Notes: generated by a model from the letters alone, not told the origin. Counted from the stretch's first letter, positions 52,581-64,000 are shown. The stretch: DNA of 64,000 bases from Paraphaeosphaeria minitans (GCA_015832175.1 WJXW01000019.1:124001-188000); one strand, 5' to 3'. Numbers and translations are program-made.

Positions 52581-55500
52581 TATCTCTCTCTCCTAGACAG
52601 TACATGTCTCAGGCACGGTCCAACACAGTTAATCCCACCTCTCGTAGTTGGCAGCTACTCCCGAGTTCTTGAAGCCTTGTTGTTGACAGCTCTTTAGCGC
52701 TGCCAAATTTAACATGTTCCTTTAAGTCCGGAACGGGTCCACTGCATTGTTTGGGACCATGTAAGTACGCTGATCAGTCGCATTGCCCACGGCCGTTATC
52801 ATATACGTTGATCCGAGCTTCGTAGCTTTGGGTGACATCCCCTACATCATGTGCGAAGTTGAAGACACTTGCCAGGGTATGACCGGAGCCACCCTAAAGA
52901 ATCAGGACTGAGGTTCAGCAGGCGCGCGAGCATCTAAAATATTATCAGTAAAAGATCAACAAGGTGCTCTCAGCAGGGTATGTCATAGTCCGGCTCGCGT
53001 TGGACATACATACATTGCCAAAATTGCACTCTATCGAGAGTAGTCGCTCTCTTGCTGATAGCAGAGGTGCGACTTGCAAGCTTCTGCTGGAGCGGCCTCG
53101 TTCGGGGTACAAACGAGCGGCGTTGATAGTAACCGCGGCGTATGTATAGGACGGCACCTGAAACCGCGGTTGTGAGGTAAGATTGGTTGCACTGTGCTTC
53201 ACAACACCAGCACATGCGACGACGCTGTGACCGCGTTAGTAAAGCATTCCTATGTTATTGGGATCTTTGGGGCCCACCTGCCTTTGCGTTGCATGCGCCA
53301 TACGTTCAGTTTGGTGACGATATCACTCGTGCTTCCTAACCATGAGGATATAATCGATGCCCAACCCAGTCACCGAAGGACTATCTGGATGAAGATAAGT
53401 TGTAGCGATGCTAGTCAAGGCCCAACTGGGAAGGCTCACAACGTAGTAAAATGGGTGTGGTATTGGCCTCAAAGGCACGAAAGAAGACTGGGAGTGGATA
53501 AGTGCCAGCAGGTTCCGCAGACGCTATAGAACTCCCTCTCATGATAGATCGCGCGGTGTAGGCCGTGGCTATGTTTGACTGCTTTTTCAACGATGAGGGC
53601 AGGCATTGCTCGACGGCAAGTAGCCGCAAGCGTGATTGTGAAGGCTGTTGTCGGGGTTCACGAAGGTCATGCGACGGCTGCCGATTGGTGTGCATTGCAC
53701 ACTTTCAGTATCTGCTGTCTGCTGCAACCGCAGTTTGGGACGAAGATGGCTATGCGGATAAGGTCAGCAGGAACTTTTAGGGAACTTAGCTACGTCTTAC
53801 CGACACGCTCGTTTATCTGCTGCCGCTGCCGCCGTACTGGTGAAGCTCAGGCTAAGTCTGCTGGCCGCGATATAAGGACACACGCAGCGCTAGAAGCACG
53901 GGTGAGCGAATGGCAGAGTACCGCCGCCTCGTGGATCACTCACCAGCACCAGCAGTCGTGACCGTACTCGAAGCACGCCACAAGTGGCACTCGACGAAGC
54001 AGCAACGGAAGCAGCAAGCAGATAGAGCGATAGGCTGCAGAGCTGTCAGTAAAGGATCCCGGGCAGCCCAAAAATAAAGAAATCAAAATTACCAGCTGAG
54101 GTTAAGGCTGCGAAGGAGATTACCGCAAAAGACGTCTTCCACCTGAGGCGCATAAAGGTCCTGTCCTGCGGGGCGCGGATCAAAATCACCTAAGCATTCG
54201 ACGCTACACCTAAACAGCGATGGACATTCTCTCGGTTCTTTCGTGAGCCACTCGCTTGCCTGTATTTTCTCGATGGAAGGTGTCGAAGTAGATATGTGGA
54301 AAGAACGAGGCGAACAGGCTGCTCGCTGACGGGGGTGCCCTAGGGTTCAGCCATTGGGAGCAAGGCTTCGGGAGGCAGCAGGAGGTGCAAGAGTGATCGC
54401 GGTAGGTATGCGTCGGGTGGTGGCTGGCGGGCTGGCGAGCTGCCGTCGCGGTTGTTTCTCGAGCCTCCGGCAGTCACGCACCTGGAAGAGATTGAACTCT
54501 TATCAAAATCGCTGTAACCACGGTCAGTTGTGATCGCGAAGAGCAGTCTGGCTACAAGCTATTATATACTCAGCCATGGATGCGTCAGCGGAGGCGGATA
54601 ACATCGATGCTTGCTAGGTAAGCGATCATGTACGCGACACGTCAGTTCTCGACTTTGAGGGTCATACCCCGCTATACTTTAGTCTTGAAAAGACGGCAAT
54701 CGGCCATGAGATAGCGGTAACCGATGCAACCAAGACACACGTGAAATTCACAAACCTTTCAGTAGTCAACTCCACCGATGGAAGAACCATCGTTGCTTGG
54801 CAATAATGGACCATCGACTGGAATCCGTCGATGGGAATGGCGATCGGTCCCGAACGATCGATGTCCAGGTCTGAGCGAGCATGCGGCGGAGGCTTCCACG
54901 ATCAATCAGGAGCCACTACCTATGAGCCTGACTGCTGGTGCGAAGAACGCAGCGATCTACATTCTTTGTCAGGGTCGAGATTTGAGTCTTTAGAATGACT
55001 AGATAGTATGGATCTGTGGACTGCGACAGGAAAGACGACACGAGCCGTCCCGAGAAAGTAGGCTATGGTTCGTTATGAAAAAGCATACCATCCGATGCTG
55101 CGCGCTTAGAAGATACGAGAAGACAGCACGCACATAGGACCAGCGCAGAATACTCGATCGGACCTCGTAAAACAATCTAGAAGATGAAAGTCAGCTTCGG
55201 TAGAGGCGAGTGACAGACCAGGACACACTTCGGTCTAACCCTCAGCGGTCAGCTGTTGCACTCACCGCTAGGTATCTGAGCCCAACTCATATAGCGGTCG
55301 GCGTACTATTTTCGTCAGCGAAGGACTAGAGCTTGGGGAAGACTTACCACGGCAGTAGCTACAAGGAGGACAGCATATCATCGACTGCGCATCCTCAAGA
55401 GCAGTTCTTCGCAGTCGGATTCGCAGTTAGAGCAGCTATGTCATGGTCTCTATCCGAGCAAGTCGTTACTGTGTTGCAGTGCTGGCAGGAATAGGAAGGG

Positions 55501-57105
55501 ATGGCACAGTCGGTGGGGAAGCTGCTCTAGTGAAGCCGGGTAAGTTAGACTTACAGTCGATGGGCTAGATTTCCCAGCAAGGGGGCATCCGGAGCGCTCA
55601 AGCTTAAGGAGCGAGAGTAGTTAGATCGTTCGCACCGAATGAGCCTAGAGTGCCTCAGATTTGTTATTCATCAGTCAACAGGATCGAGGCATGGAAGCAT
55701 GCCTTACCTTGAGGAGCCGCTCTTCGACCTCGTCCACCGCTTGCCTGCTCTCATTCTCCTACGGCAGCGGCTCGAGACGAAGTGAGCGCACGTACTGATC
55801 GGAACCTATCAGACAAGCGCATCAACCTTGACGAGTGTAGCGTGAAGGATCTTACGACAAACGAGCTGTGCGCCACGAGGCTGAAGACCATTTTGACACT
55901 CTGCCTAGCAAACGACATGAGTCTAGACGACTGTGGCTTCGCCGGCGGTCTGACTCCATCACTGCATGTCTTTGCTGTGGACGCTCGGTGCGGTGGCTGT
56001 AAGGCTCTGTATGGGAGAATCCGAGTAGCGATGGCAACTCGTCATGAGAAACGACTGGGGATGTAGCCACGCGCAACACAGCTACTCGACCTAGGCGAGC
56101 GTTGAATGTGGCTTGTATGCAACAGACGGGATCTCATGAGAAATGGGGGTGCAGATCTTTTATACCCGTAGGGCGAGCTTTACGCTTATGCTCGCTCACA
56201 GAAGAGATCGACTAGACATTGAGACGTCCGTGCTCGGATCACAGGGTTGGATTACGCTGTGTTCCCCGTCACTCGAAAGCAGCCGTTACGCATGCGGTTC
56301 CTACATCAGCCATGGTTATGGCTTTTGCCCTGTCAGATAAGCAGAGACCTATCGTGAAGACGGCTGCACCTGGCACAGTGACGCTGCGAGTCGTCAGAGT
56401 TAGAGTTCATAATACTTACTGTCGATAGACGTCATTCTCTGCGCTAAAATAGTGCGCCGAGGCTGCTGATGTTGATGATGAAAGCAAGCAGATTCTTTTT
56501 CGGACGCGAACTGATGTTGCTGAGGCGGTAATCATGAAACTAAATACTAGCAAGTTCCCCTGCTGACGCTGAATTTCACCTTCGGACGTTATAATGCGGC
56601 GTCAGGACTGCTGATTCTGATGCCTACTAAACATGGCACCTCCCACACTCAATCGCCACGGACAGGCTGATGGCTTGGCGGATGATATCCACGTACGGCT
56701 ACCGGATGATGCATCAGCCCGCCATGCAGGAGGTTGATGGCGATCGTCCGTTGCGCACACACGGGGCACATCGAAGCGATGAATGCAGTAGTGCTACAGA
56801 GCGACAGGCACCTTGAGCATTGCTCAACCTACGTTGTGCTCCGATAACGTCACAGATAGCTGCTCGCACCGCATCCCATAGAGCACTTCAGCCAGCTGCC
56901 TCTACTGCTTCTCGATCCCGTGCTAAGTTTACAAACTTGCCAAGTGGCGTTTTCCACGTGCGGCCTACCTCGTTGTGCGGATAACGGTCGCGCATGTTGG
57001 GTAGCCTTGCGGGGCGCCTGCACGGTGAATGATATTGGGATGACAGGCTTTGCGCAACGGTAAGTATCGCCGGCCTACGACGTGGTCCGAGTGAGCGGTG
57101 CTCAG
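52581..57105. other. Gene-free stretch of unknown nature
   Basis: For about 4.5 kb neither strand carries a convincing frame. The longest are 53575-53961 and 55782-56066 (plus), without motifs. Base composition is balanced, unlike the AT-rich left end, so this is not obviously RIP-degraded DNA. No known repeat family, tRNA or rRNA was recognised. Confidence 0.5.
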
Positions 57106-57375
57106 GTACCTTTTTGCTCCGCGGCACTTTGGCATGCTGCTTAGGGCGATGCGGCACAGCCTGCGCGTGAGCATCTTAGCCGTAACTGCAGTCATCACGT
57201 TAACGCTGATGGATCGCCCTGGATCAGCTGCGGTGCATGTTCCCGTGGCCGTGTAGCAATTAGGCAAGCACAAGACGGCATTTGCTAGTGGTGAGCATCG
57301 TAACGTTAACCACCACTTAGAACGCGCCATTTTGGCGTCGGAAGAGGAGATTGTTCGCAACCAGCATCAACACCA
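57106..57375 (+). repeat. Diverged third copy of the 58118/60786 repeat
   Basis: It shares TTTTGCTCCGCGGCA, TTTGGCA and GTGAGCATCTTA..CGTAACTGCAGTCATCAC with the repeat at 58118-58541. Further on it shares GTCGGAAGAGGA and CATCAACACCAGCA with the sequence after that copy (58600-58640). Similarity is patchy, implying an older duplication. Confidence 0.5.
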
Positions 57376-57599
57376 GCAGCATCACCAGGGTCCCCAGTAT
57401 CAGCAGCTTCAAAAGGGTCGGCATGCTCGAGGTTTCTGCAGTCTCCACTCAATGCATATCAGCAGTATCAGTAGCAGCGTCAGTATCTAGATTTGTGTGG
57501 TCCCACTTGGCGCGTATTGGCAGAATCAGCAGCATCAGCAGGATATGGCACCATCGAAAATTCTTCCGCCTCCACTCAGTGTACTGTAAGCGTCAGCAT

Positions 57600-58080
57600 C
57601 ATGGAACATCATGGAATCTATGGGTCTCCGCTTGGTGAGGGTCAGGAGCATATGGCACTACTGGGAAGTTTTTCGTCTCCACCTGCTGTATGGTGAGCAT
57701 AAGCAGGATGGAAGAATTGGCATTGGTGGAATCTATGAGTCTCCACTTGGTGAGGGTCAGCAGGTGAAAACTTTTCATCCCCACTTGCTCCACGGTGAGC
57801 ATAAGCAGGATGGAAGACTTCGCATTCATGGAATTAAGCAGTCTCCACTTGGTGCGGGTCAGCAGCATGTGGAAAACTTTCGTCCCCACTTGCTGCACGG
57901 TAAGCATAAGCAGGATGGTAGAATTGGCATTGGTGGAATCTAGGGGTCTCCACTTGGTGAGTGTCAGCAGGACATGGCACTATTGAAAACTCTGCCGTAT
58001 CCACTTCATGCACAGTAAGCATAAGCAGGACGGAAGAATTGGCATTCGTGGAATTAAGCAGTCTCCACTCGGTGTGTGTG
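57600..58080 (+). repeat. Minisatellite array, unit about 100-113 bp
   Basis: Four to five direct units contain AGCATAAGCAGGATGGAAGA, ATTGGCATTGGTGGAAT, GTCTCCACTTGGTGAG and a GTCAGCAG/ATGGCACTA segment. Successive AGCATAAGCAGGA words lie at about 57697, 57798, 57903 and 58016, so the period is roughly 101-113 bp. It is the same family as the array at 1-330. No coding capacity is apparent. Confidence 0.8.
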
Positions 58081-58117
58081 AGCAGGATCGCACACCAGTG
58101 ATAGTTCGGCTAAGACG

Positions 58118-58541
58118 ATCCGACGTCCCGAGGCGGACCGCGGCATAGCCGGTAGCTTACTCGTCAGCAGTAATCCATTGGGCTGATCTAATTCGGAGAG
58201 ATCCTTGGCCTCGGGCGTTGCTGCGGATCCTTTTCCGCTCCGCGGCATTTTGGCACGAATGCAGTAAGCATCTTAACCTCGCTCCAGTTATCACTTTGAT
58301 GCTCACTGTCTGTGCGCATCAGATGGATCGCCATCGACCGGATGCACAAGCACGGTGACGTGCGTGCCGATGCATCGTCTAGTGGCCATGCATGAGTACT
58401 CATCGCCAAGCTGTCAGCCTCTGGTCAGCGACTAAGTGGGGATGATGGCATTCATCAGCAGTAAGCATTGGTATCATCATTTGCGAGGCGGGCACTTTAG
58501 CGCTGAAGACGACTTTGTTAGCAGCGCTGCCACTAGTCAGC
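58118..58541 (+). repeat. 424-bp direct repeat, copy 1
   Basis: It runs from ATCCGACGTCCCGAGGCGG to the AGCAGCGCTGCCAC region and is about 90% or more identical to 60786-61209 over its whole length. It sits immediately downstream of the minisatellite array. No TG..CA or inverted-repeat ends are obvious. Confidence 0.85.
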
Positions 58542-58699
58542 GTTGGAAACGGCACTTGCGTGTGGTAAGCAGCATCGTCACTCCTAATGTGGCATATTCG
58601 CTTCGGAAGAGGAACTCGCTAGCACTCAACATCAACACCAGCAACCTCGGCACAGCGTTTTAGCGTAGAGCGTGATGTTTCCGAACCGTACACGCCATC

Positions 58700-60328
58700 G
58701 GCCGTAGCATCAGCAACACCTGTTACCATGGGCATCACAGCGTATCACGAGAAGCTCCCGCAGCTACGGATTGGCTAAGCGCACAAGCACCTCACCACAC
58801 GCTTATGGGATGCCGATGCTGCTTCACGCCTCATCACCTCCCAGTGGGCAGTCGATAACCATGTGCACTCAAAGTGGCTGTCTGCGAGTCACCGTGGAGA
58901 CGTTCACGAACAAAGTGCCTACTGCAGGGATGTTGCCTACTTGGCCCGTTCCTCGAAAACCAGCATTTGCCACCAATAGCAGTTGTAAGCCACCACGCCG
59001 CAGCACGTGAATGCTTCAGTTATGTTAGCAAAAACCAGGGAAACAATCACTCAGATGTGCTCTTCTACCGCAGAGGCACCTGCGAGTGCGGTCGCTGTGG
59101 CCTCCAATATCACGGTCAAGGTATTGTCGTCCAACTGCGCATATCTGCTCACAATGAACACACTCACGCTGGTAATTCAACCCATTGGTGACCAAAACGC
59201 CCTTTTTCCTACGCAGATTCCCGTCCCCGTCTTCTTGCGAGATGTTGTGAAACATGTAAGCCACAAACGGAGCACAGAGAAGGTTGTTTTCGGAAGTGTC
59301 GTGTGCAAAGGACATCCATATTGTCGGAGAGTTTGTTTGCTCCGCTCTGTCACCGCGGAGGTCGTTTACGTACTGAGTCTAGCTGCATAAGAGCGGACCG
59401 GTACATGTGTACCTCGCTTTAGTCCTGGCATCTTGTTAATTCCTCGTCGATAGGCTCAAGAATAACTGCTTTCCATGTTCTATTCGAGCCACACCTGAAA
59501 CTGAACATTCCCACGATGTATAACGTGTTCCGCCAGCGCGCCAAGGCTCGAACGCGCTGTGAAGAACGTGGGTTTCAAGGCGTGAAAAACAAATCTACTA
59601 CCCCGCAAGCGAATAGGGGACACATAATATATGCGCGTAACATTGACGACAGATGCAATTGAGTCGTTAACGTGAGAAAGGTAGAATGTATAATGTGAAG
59701 AATTGAAACCTGCCCCAATGGATTGCAGTCGTTATTAAAAGAATAGGAATTGCCGCCACAGCACATGATGATTGCATCTCACGTCTTGATTGGCAAAGGA
59801 CTGGATGGTACCAAGTACACTTTGCGAGAATCTTCAGTCTCAGGTGTGGTGAGCATAGAATCTGAAAAACAGTTATTCTTGAGTTTACTGACGAGAAGTA
59901 AGAAAAGGAACTTCAAGATGCCAGGACCAAGGCGAATTGCACACATACCGGTCTGCTCTAATGCAGCTGGACTCAGTACGTAAAAGACGTCCGCGGAGAC
60001 AGAACGGAGCGAAAAATTCTTCAGCCTGTCTCTCCAATTTCCATTATACGCTATACGATCAGACGAGTGATCTTCATGTTCTCCCAAAATATGGCTCATG
60101 AGAGCTATGGAGTGTCACCGGCGTCACGATGTGTCTTCGAGCTGATATTATTTTGACCTTTTGTGCGAAGAGTCCCAAACCCCAATACAAGTGTATCTTC
60201 GATATTTTTAGTAGAAACTGTGTTTCTGCAGGCATTACGTGATCAGCAACAACCATGGACGATGTTAAATCGTCACTAAGCAAAATAAAATACCATCTTA
60301 CTGCCTCTGCGGCCCGTCGAAGTCTTTC
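58700..60328. other. No recognisable gene
   Basis: Short frames only (for example 59007-59390 plus and 59779-60099 minus) with no familiar motif or splice structure. Confidence 0.45.
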
Positions 60329-60785
60329 TTAGATCGCCGCTTGCTGTGCAATCTGGAACGCTTTCTGAAGCCTATCAAATTTTATAGCCAGGTCATTCCT
60401 AGTGCTCGAAGCTGAAAAGTTTTCGCCAGCGATGTCCATGAGCTCGCCGTCTTCGAGATCTGCAATCATGTCTGGTGATAGAGATCTTACTGGGCCTTCC
60501 AGGCCAAGCAGGTGTCGTTCGGTAACTTGGAGTACAACATTATCGACGAAGCGCTTCATGGCTACCTTGTAGTAGGCTTTTAAGATGTCGTCAATGTCGT
60601 TGACGGCCTGATCTTCGTTGCTGAGATGGACCCTCTCCATCACCCCTGCCACATCGAAATTGTCGCCGACTTCAAAGCCAGCAGCCTGCAACCTAGCGAG
60701 GACTCGATCTCCGAAATAGCAGAAAGGTTATTGGCGAAGTAATGGTTGACGGTCTGGAGGATGTCACCTCTTTCATCCATCAGCA
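60329..60785 (-). pseudogene. Dynamin-family GED fragment
   Basis: A minus frame of about 120 codons reads VMERVHLSNEDQAVNDIDD, ILKAYYKVAMKRFVDNVVLQ, VTERHLLG, RSLSPDMIADLEDGELMDIA and ends FQIAQQAAI. This is the layout of the GTPase effector domain at the C-terminus of fungal dynamin-related GTPases. Upstream, in another frame, DERGDILQTVNHYFANNL is the preceding family sequence, so a frameshift lies near 60700. Beyond 60785 the sequence switches to the 424-bp repeat. The GTPase domain is absent. It is a gene fragment left by rearrangement. Confidence 0.7.
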
Positions 60786-61209
60786 ATCCGACGTCCCGAG
60801 GCGGACCGCGGCATAGCCGGTAGCTTACTCGTCAGCAGTAATCCATTGGGCTGATCCAGTTTAGAGAGATCCTTGGCCTCGGGCGTTGCTGCGGATCCTT
60901 TTCCGCTCCGCGGCATTTTGGCACGAGTGCAGTAAGCATCTTAATCCCGCTGCAGTCATCACTTTGATGCTCACTGTCCGTGCGCATCAGATGGATCGCC
61001 ATCGACCGGTTGTACAAGCACGGTGACGTGCGTGCCGATGCATCGTCTAGTGGCCATGCATGAGTATCCATCGCCAAACTGTCAGCCTCTGGTCAGCGAC
61101 TGAGTGGGGATGATAGCATTCATCAGCAGTTGAGCATTGGTATCATCGTTTCCGAGCGGGCACATTAGCGCTGACGATGAGTTTGTTAGCAGCGCTGCCA
61201 CCAGTCAGT
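60786..61209 (+). repeat. 424-bp direct repeat, copy 2
   Basis: This is the same sequence and orientation as 58118-58541, with scattered single-base differences. The left edge abuts the dynamin fragment and the right edge runs into sequence preceding a LINE 3' end, so neither flank is shared with copy 1 and the segment itself was moved or duplicated. Confidence 0.85.
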
Positions 61210-61739
61210 GTCAGGAAAGACACCAACGTCCTCTCTCCGCTGCAGGCGTTGTGGCAGGCGCGCTGCCCTATTTTGTCTTTCACCTCTTCGCTGAGCTGAA
61301 ATCTTTTCAAAATGGCCCGTGCGCCACTCAGATTTTACGTTCGGTCGAAGGCCACAACCACTGCTAAGACAAGGAGACAGCCTTGCCACTCCTTGTTCTT
61401 GCAAGATATGGGCATCTGCCTGGCCTTAATACAAAGGCTCTCCATGCGCAGAGCCACGGCACTATCCGACAGAGCACCGGCTCTCAACACGTAAAGAAGG
61501 CTGCCAGCAACGCCTTACAACACACAACCCTAGGGATAAAGAAGAAGGACGGGCCTGGCTCTGCCTTCCTACTACACCTATCTCCTCAGACACAAAGGCT
61601 CTTCTCGCGTAGAGACACGGCTCCGATTCGACAGAGCACCGGCTCTTTACACCCACCTACTTTTTCCCACTCTCTCTTATGGCGCTCAACCGCCTGTGAA
61701 CACACACAAGGGAACCACCCTAATGTATCTGCACTGCTC

Positions 61740-61945
61740 AGTCTCCCCAACTGGAAGGGGAGCTGTAGTTCTGAAATGGTAGCAATCCCCGCGCAGGCAA
61801 GAAATGCTTTCTAAGGTAGTGCGTTAGCACTGTAATTCCATAGCTTAGCACGTCGTATATGCCCTTCGGGAGGCGAGATGGTGGACTTAATCCCCATCAA
61901 CCAGACGTAAAATGAATACCAACCAACCAACCAGCCACTCAATCC
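61740..61945 (+). mobile_element. LINE family 1-related 3' end (5'-truncated copy)
   Basis: It matches the 3' UTR of the intact LINE (reverse complement of 7534-7760) with moderate divergence: CAACTGGAAGGGGAGCT, AAGAAATGCTTTCTAAGGTA, CATAGCTTAGCACGTC, TTCGGGAGGCGA, (CCAA)n and the terminal CAATCCA. Upstream, from about 61420, is an internal duplicate of some 60 bp (ACAAAGGCTCT...GACAGAGCACCGGCTCT) that may belong to the 3' UTR of this subfamily. No coding part remains. Confidence 0.75.
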
Positions 61946-62093
61946 ACACCGAACACCAAACTTTCGATTTTTGGACTTCCTTCACAGAGGCCCCAAAAAT
62001 CCCAGCAACTGATCCGGCTCGCTGCGGCCACTCTGGGAGTACCTCTAGCATCCGCCTAGGTCCCCCGCGCGACGCGTAAGGGAGCTTAATAGG

Positions 62094-63749
62094 ATGGTAG
62101 AGTCTCCCTCCTCCCACCACACGGGGTCCCCAGACCCCGAGTCCCCTCAGCAGCTCAATACCAGCGCCTCAAGACGGCTCCAGAAGGACGTGCACCACCC
62201 GGCACCCCCGCTGAGCAGTCAGAACCCCGGTGGGGGCGCTCCCAAACCTCGAGTCTCTGACGCCGTCCAACGCCACATCACCGAGACCCAGCAGACCACC
62301 CAGCTATGGAACACCATCACTGCCGCCTTCGCAGCAGCCGTAGATCAACACGCACAAGGCTACACTAATCCTCAAGAAGCCAATATCGCAGAGGAGCTGC
62401 AGCAGAGAGTCATCCATGCCCTGACCTCCCTCTCCCCAAGCAACTCCCCTCCCAGCTCCCGCTGGAGCAGCGACGCCGGCTACAGCAACTCCAGGAGCCA
62501 GGAATCAGGACGCCGCTCCTGGGCGGACGTAGCCAGAGACCCCCAAAACTCGAATAGGGGCATCAGTCGACCCCTGATCGCTGCTAGGACGCGGCCCGCC
62601 CCGCTAGCTAAGCCAAAAGAAGACAATCGAATCTTTATAGCCATCTCTAACCCAGCAATGCGACTGCAACAACCATCACCATTTGCAGTAAGGCAGGCAA
62701 TATGCAAGAGCATAGGAGGAATCACCCTCAAGGATATACCTACTGCATCACCTATCAATACAGGCTGGGCAATTACCCCAGCTAACCAGAATATCCGGGA
62801 ACAACTCCTAACGCAAGAGAACCAGGTACTTATAGTACAAGCGCTAGACGGAGACGCGATCAGGATCCCAGAACGCTGGATCAACTACGCAGTGCAAGGA
62901 GTACCCAGCTCTTTTCGGACCCTAGACGGCACAGAAATACCAACTACTACCCAGCTGGTCGCGGAAGAGGTATGCTCACAAACAGGCAAGCAGCCCGTCA
63001 GCTGCAGGACCTCACGGCACGGGGTGAACCAGAATGGCCTCACTACCTGGATTATCTCATACAAGCAGCCAGTCCGCTCATTCCAGCTTTTTGGCACGAG
63101 CCAATTCTCAAAGGAAATCCACAAACGTCCAACTATACAGCGACATGACCCAGGCTGCCAGGGATACTGCAACGCTGCACGCTGTACCCGAGTAGCCCGC
63201 TGTGCGCACTGCGGTGACCGTACGGACCGACACCAAGGACAGCACGGAGACAGTTGCCCCCACAAAGCTATGTGTGCCAACTGTCACGGCCCTCACCCAG
63301 CCAGCCACTCCAACTGCCCTGCAGCCCCTCGTCGGGTACACGGACACATAAGCAAGCCTACAAAGACTGAGCTAAAAGCCATCCGCCGCGCAGGCAGGAT
63401 AGCACACAAGCACCTCTACGGAACAGTCGAAGAGACCCTGAGACAGGCCACACTTCAGCCTGATTCCACTCCACCAGAGGCTCCTCAGGAGACAACGACA
63501 CCCCAACCTACTACTCAGGAGCAAGCAGCACAAGCTACACGTACCAGAACAATCAGTGCCTCCCACGTACCTTCATCCGCTACCAGCGGAGAAAAGAGAC
63601 CAAGGCGGGCAGCCACGGGCAATAGAAACCTCAACGTCCGGCAAATGTCTGCCAAAAGCTTGCAGCCACGACCCACTATCTACACTGACCCGTCTACCTC
63701 AGAGAGAGAAGACACCAGCATGAGCGATGACCCACCATCGACATGCTAG
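62094..63749 (+). CDS. LINE family 1 ORF1 (copy 2)
   Basis: The frame of 551 codons encodes the same Gag-like protein as 11757-13412, with Ala for Thr in the segment EQAAQATRTRT as the only difference seen. The disordered Ser/Pro N-terminus, Cys/His zinc-knuckle cluster (CAHCGD, CANCHGPHPASHSNC) and basic tail are intact. It would bind element RNA. The stop codon overlaps the next start in ATGCTAG. Confidence 0.9.
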   Translation: MVESPSSHHTGSPDPESPQQLNTSASRRLQKDVHHPAPPLSSQNPGGGAPKPRVSDAVQRHITETQQTTQLWNTITAAFAAAVDQHAQGYTNPQEANIAEELQQRVIHALTSLSPSNSPPSSRWSSDAGYSNSRSQESGRRSWADVARDPQNSNRGISRPLIAARTRPAPLAKPKEDNRIFIAISNPAMRLQQPSPFAVRQAICKSIGGITLKDIPTASPINTGWAITPANQNIREQLLTQENQVLIVQALDGDAIRIPERWINYAVQGVPSSFRTLDGTEIPTTTQLVAEEVCSQTGKQPVSCRTSRHGVNQNGLTTWIISYKQPVRSFQLFGTSQFSKEIHKRPTIQRHDPGCQGYCNAARCTRVARCAHCGDRTDRHQGQHGDSCPHKAMCANCHGPHPASHSNCPAAPRRVHGHISKPTKTELKAIRRAGRIAHKHLYGTVEETLRQATLQPDSTPPEAPQETTTPQPTTQEQAAQATRTRTISASHVPSSATSGEKRPRRAATGNRNLNVRQMSAKSLQPRPTIYTDPSTSEREDTSMSDDPPSTC

Positions 63750-64000
63750 AACACCCCAACAACACCCCAGCCTATAACGGGCAACAACAGCCCAGTCTAC
63801 CAAGCAAACAGCTACGAGTATGCTGGGCCAATGTCGGCAGGAGCTCTCCCTGCCATATCACCATACTAGAAGTGGCCTTTCAGAAGGGCCTGGATGTTGT
63901 GTGCGTGCAAGAGCCCTTCACATGTGCCAACTCAAGGACCTCTACCCACCCTGGCTTTCGGCACCTCGCACCGATCAGCACTTGGGACACTCCCACCGCA
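63743..64000 (+). CDS. LINE family 1 ORF2, N-terminal part (window end)
   Basis: The first 86 codons of ORF2 follow the 7-nt overlap with ORF1 and are the same as in copy 1, covering the start of the endonuclease domain (RVCWANVGRSS, VVCVQEPFTC). The rest lies outside the window, so integrity cannot be judged. Confidence 0.9.
   Translation, partial: MLEHPNNTPAYNGQQQPSLPSKQLRVCWANVGRSSPCHITILEVAFQKGLDVVCVQEPFTCANSRTSTHPGFRHLAPISTWDTPTA

Larger units (their letters stand above)
61946..64000 (+). mobile_element. Tad1-clade LINE family 1, copy 2 (cut by window end)
   Basis: It begins CACCGAACACC, the same first bases as copy 1, directly after the CAATCCA end of another LINE 3' UTR with no bases in between. 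The leader, ORF1 and the first 86 codons of ORF2 match copy 1 with one amino-acid difference noted in ORF1. The orientation is opposite to copy 1. Near-identity implies very recent transposition. Confidence 0.9.

Noticed and set aside
55782..56066. 94-codon plus-strand ORF with several Cys
   Set aside because: No motif, splice partner or composition signal beyond chance in a 4-kb stretch without other genes.
57351..57600. CAGCAG/CATCAG-rich stretch as a coding polyglutamine gene
   Set aside because: The triplet bias changes phase and is interrupted by stops in each frame; it is part of the local repeat DNA.

Overview
The window looks like an accessory, transposon-rich stretch of a filamentous ascomycete (Pezizomycotina) genome, possibly close to a chromosome end. 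This rests on short introns of about 45-80 nt with GT..AG ends and CTAAC/CTGAC-type branch sites, Tad1-clade LINEs, a pogo/Fot-type transposase remnant, a Ty1/copia element, and genes of fungal-restricted type (SAM+HMG-box regulator, DUF7924 protein, fungal APH-like kinase, NB-ARC protein). No rRNA, tRNA, CRISPR or bacterial-style operon was seen.

Layout. 1-330: minisatellite-like array. 700-4100: AT-rich, gene-poor DNA with an ORF remnant and a Helitron-like terminus. 4751-5306: small two-exon coiled-coil gene. 6799-14323 (minus): pogo transposase tail, a full-length and apparently intact 6.0-kb Tad-type LINE (7534-13559), and a decayed LINE fragment. 16637-18292: SAM/HMG-box gene intact except for one stop codon. 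19280-24988: a second LINE family, ORF2 broken by two stops. 25259-37578: host-type genes: TDP2-like phosphodiesterase, DUF7924 pseudogene, APH-like kinase, HNH pseudogene, an orphan three-exon gene and a disordered protein. 40605-44944: collagen-like membrane protein, coiled-coil ORF, P-loop NTPase and a decayed NB-ARC gene. 45220-52580 (minus): third LINE family with fused ORFs, then a decayed copia element with one recognisable LTR. 52600-61700: almost gene-free DNA with minisatellite, a 424-bp duplicated segment and a dynamin GED fragment. 61946-64000: a second copy of the intact LINE, on the plus strand, joined directly to the 3' end of another LINE and cut off by the window edge.

The genes do not form an obvious pathway. 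The common theme is invasion by non-LTR elements plus decay of neighbouring genes. Several disabling stops (HMG box, LINE ORF2, copia, NB-ARC) are what a C-to-T change at CpA would give, as expected from repeat-induced point mutation, while the two copies of the 7534-13559 LINE family differ by one residue in ORF1 and look recently active. Exon joins given here were deduced by reading splice signals and frame, not from transcripts.
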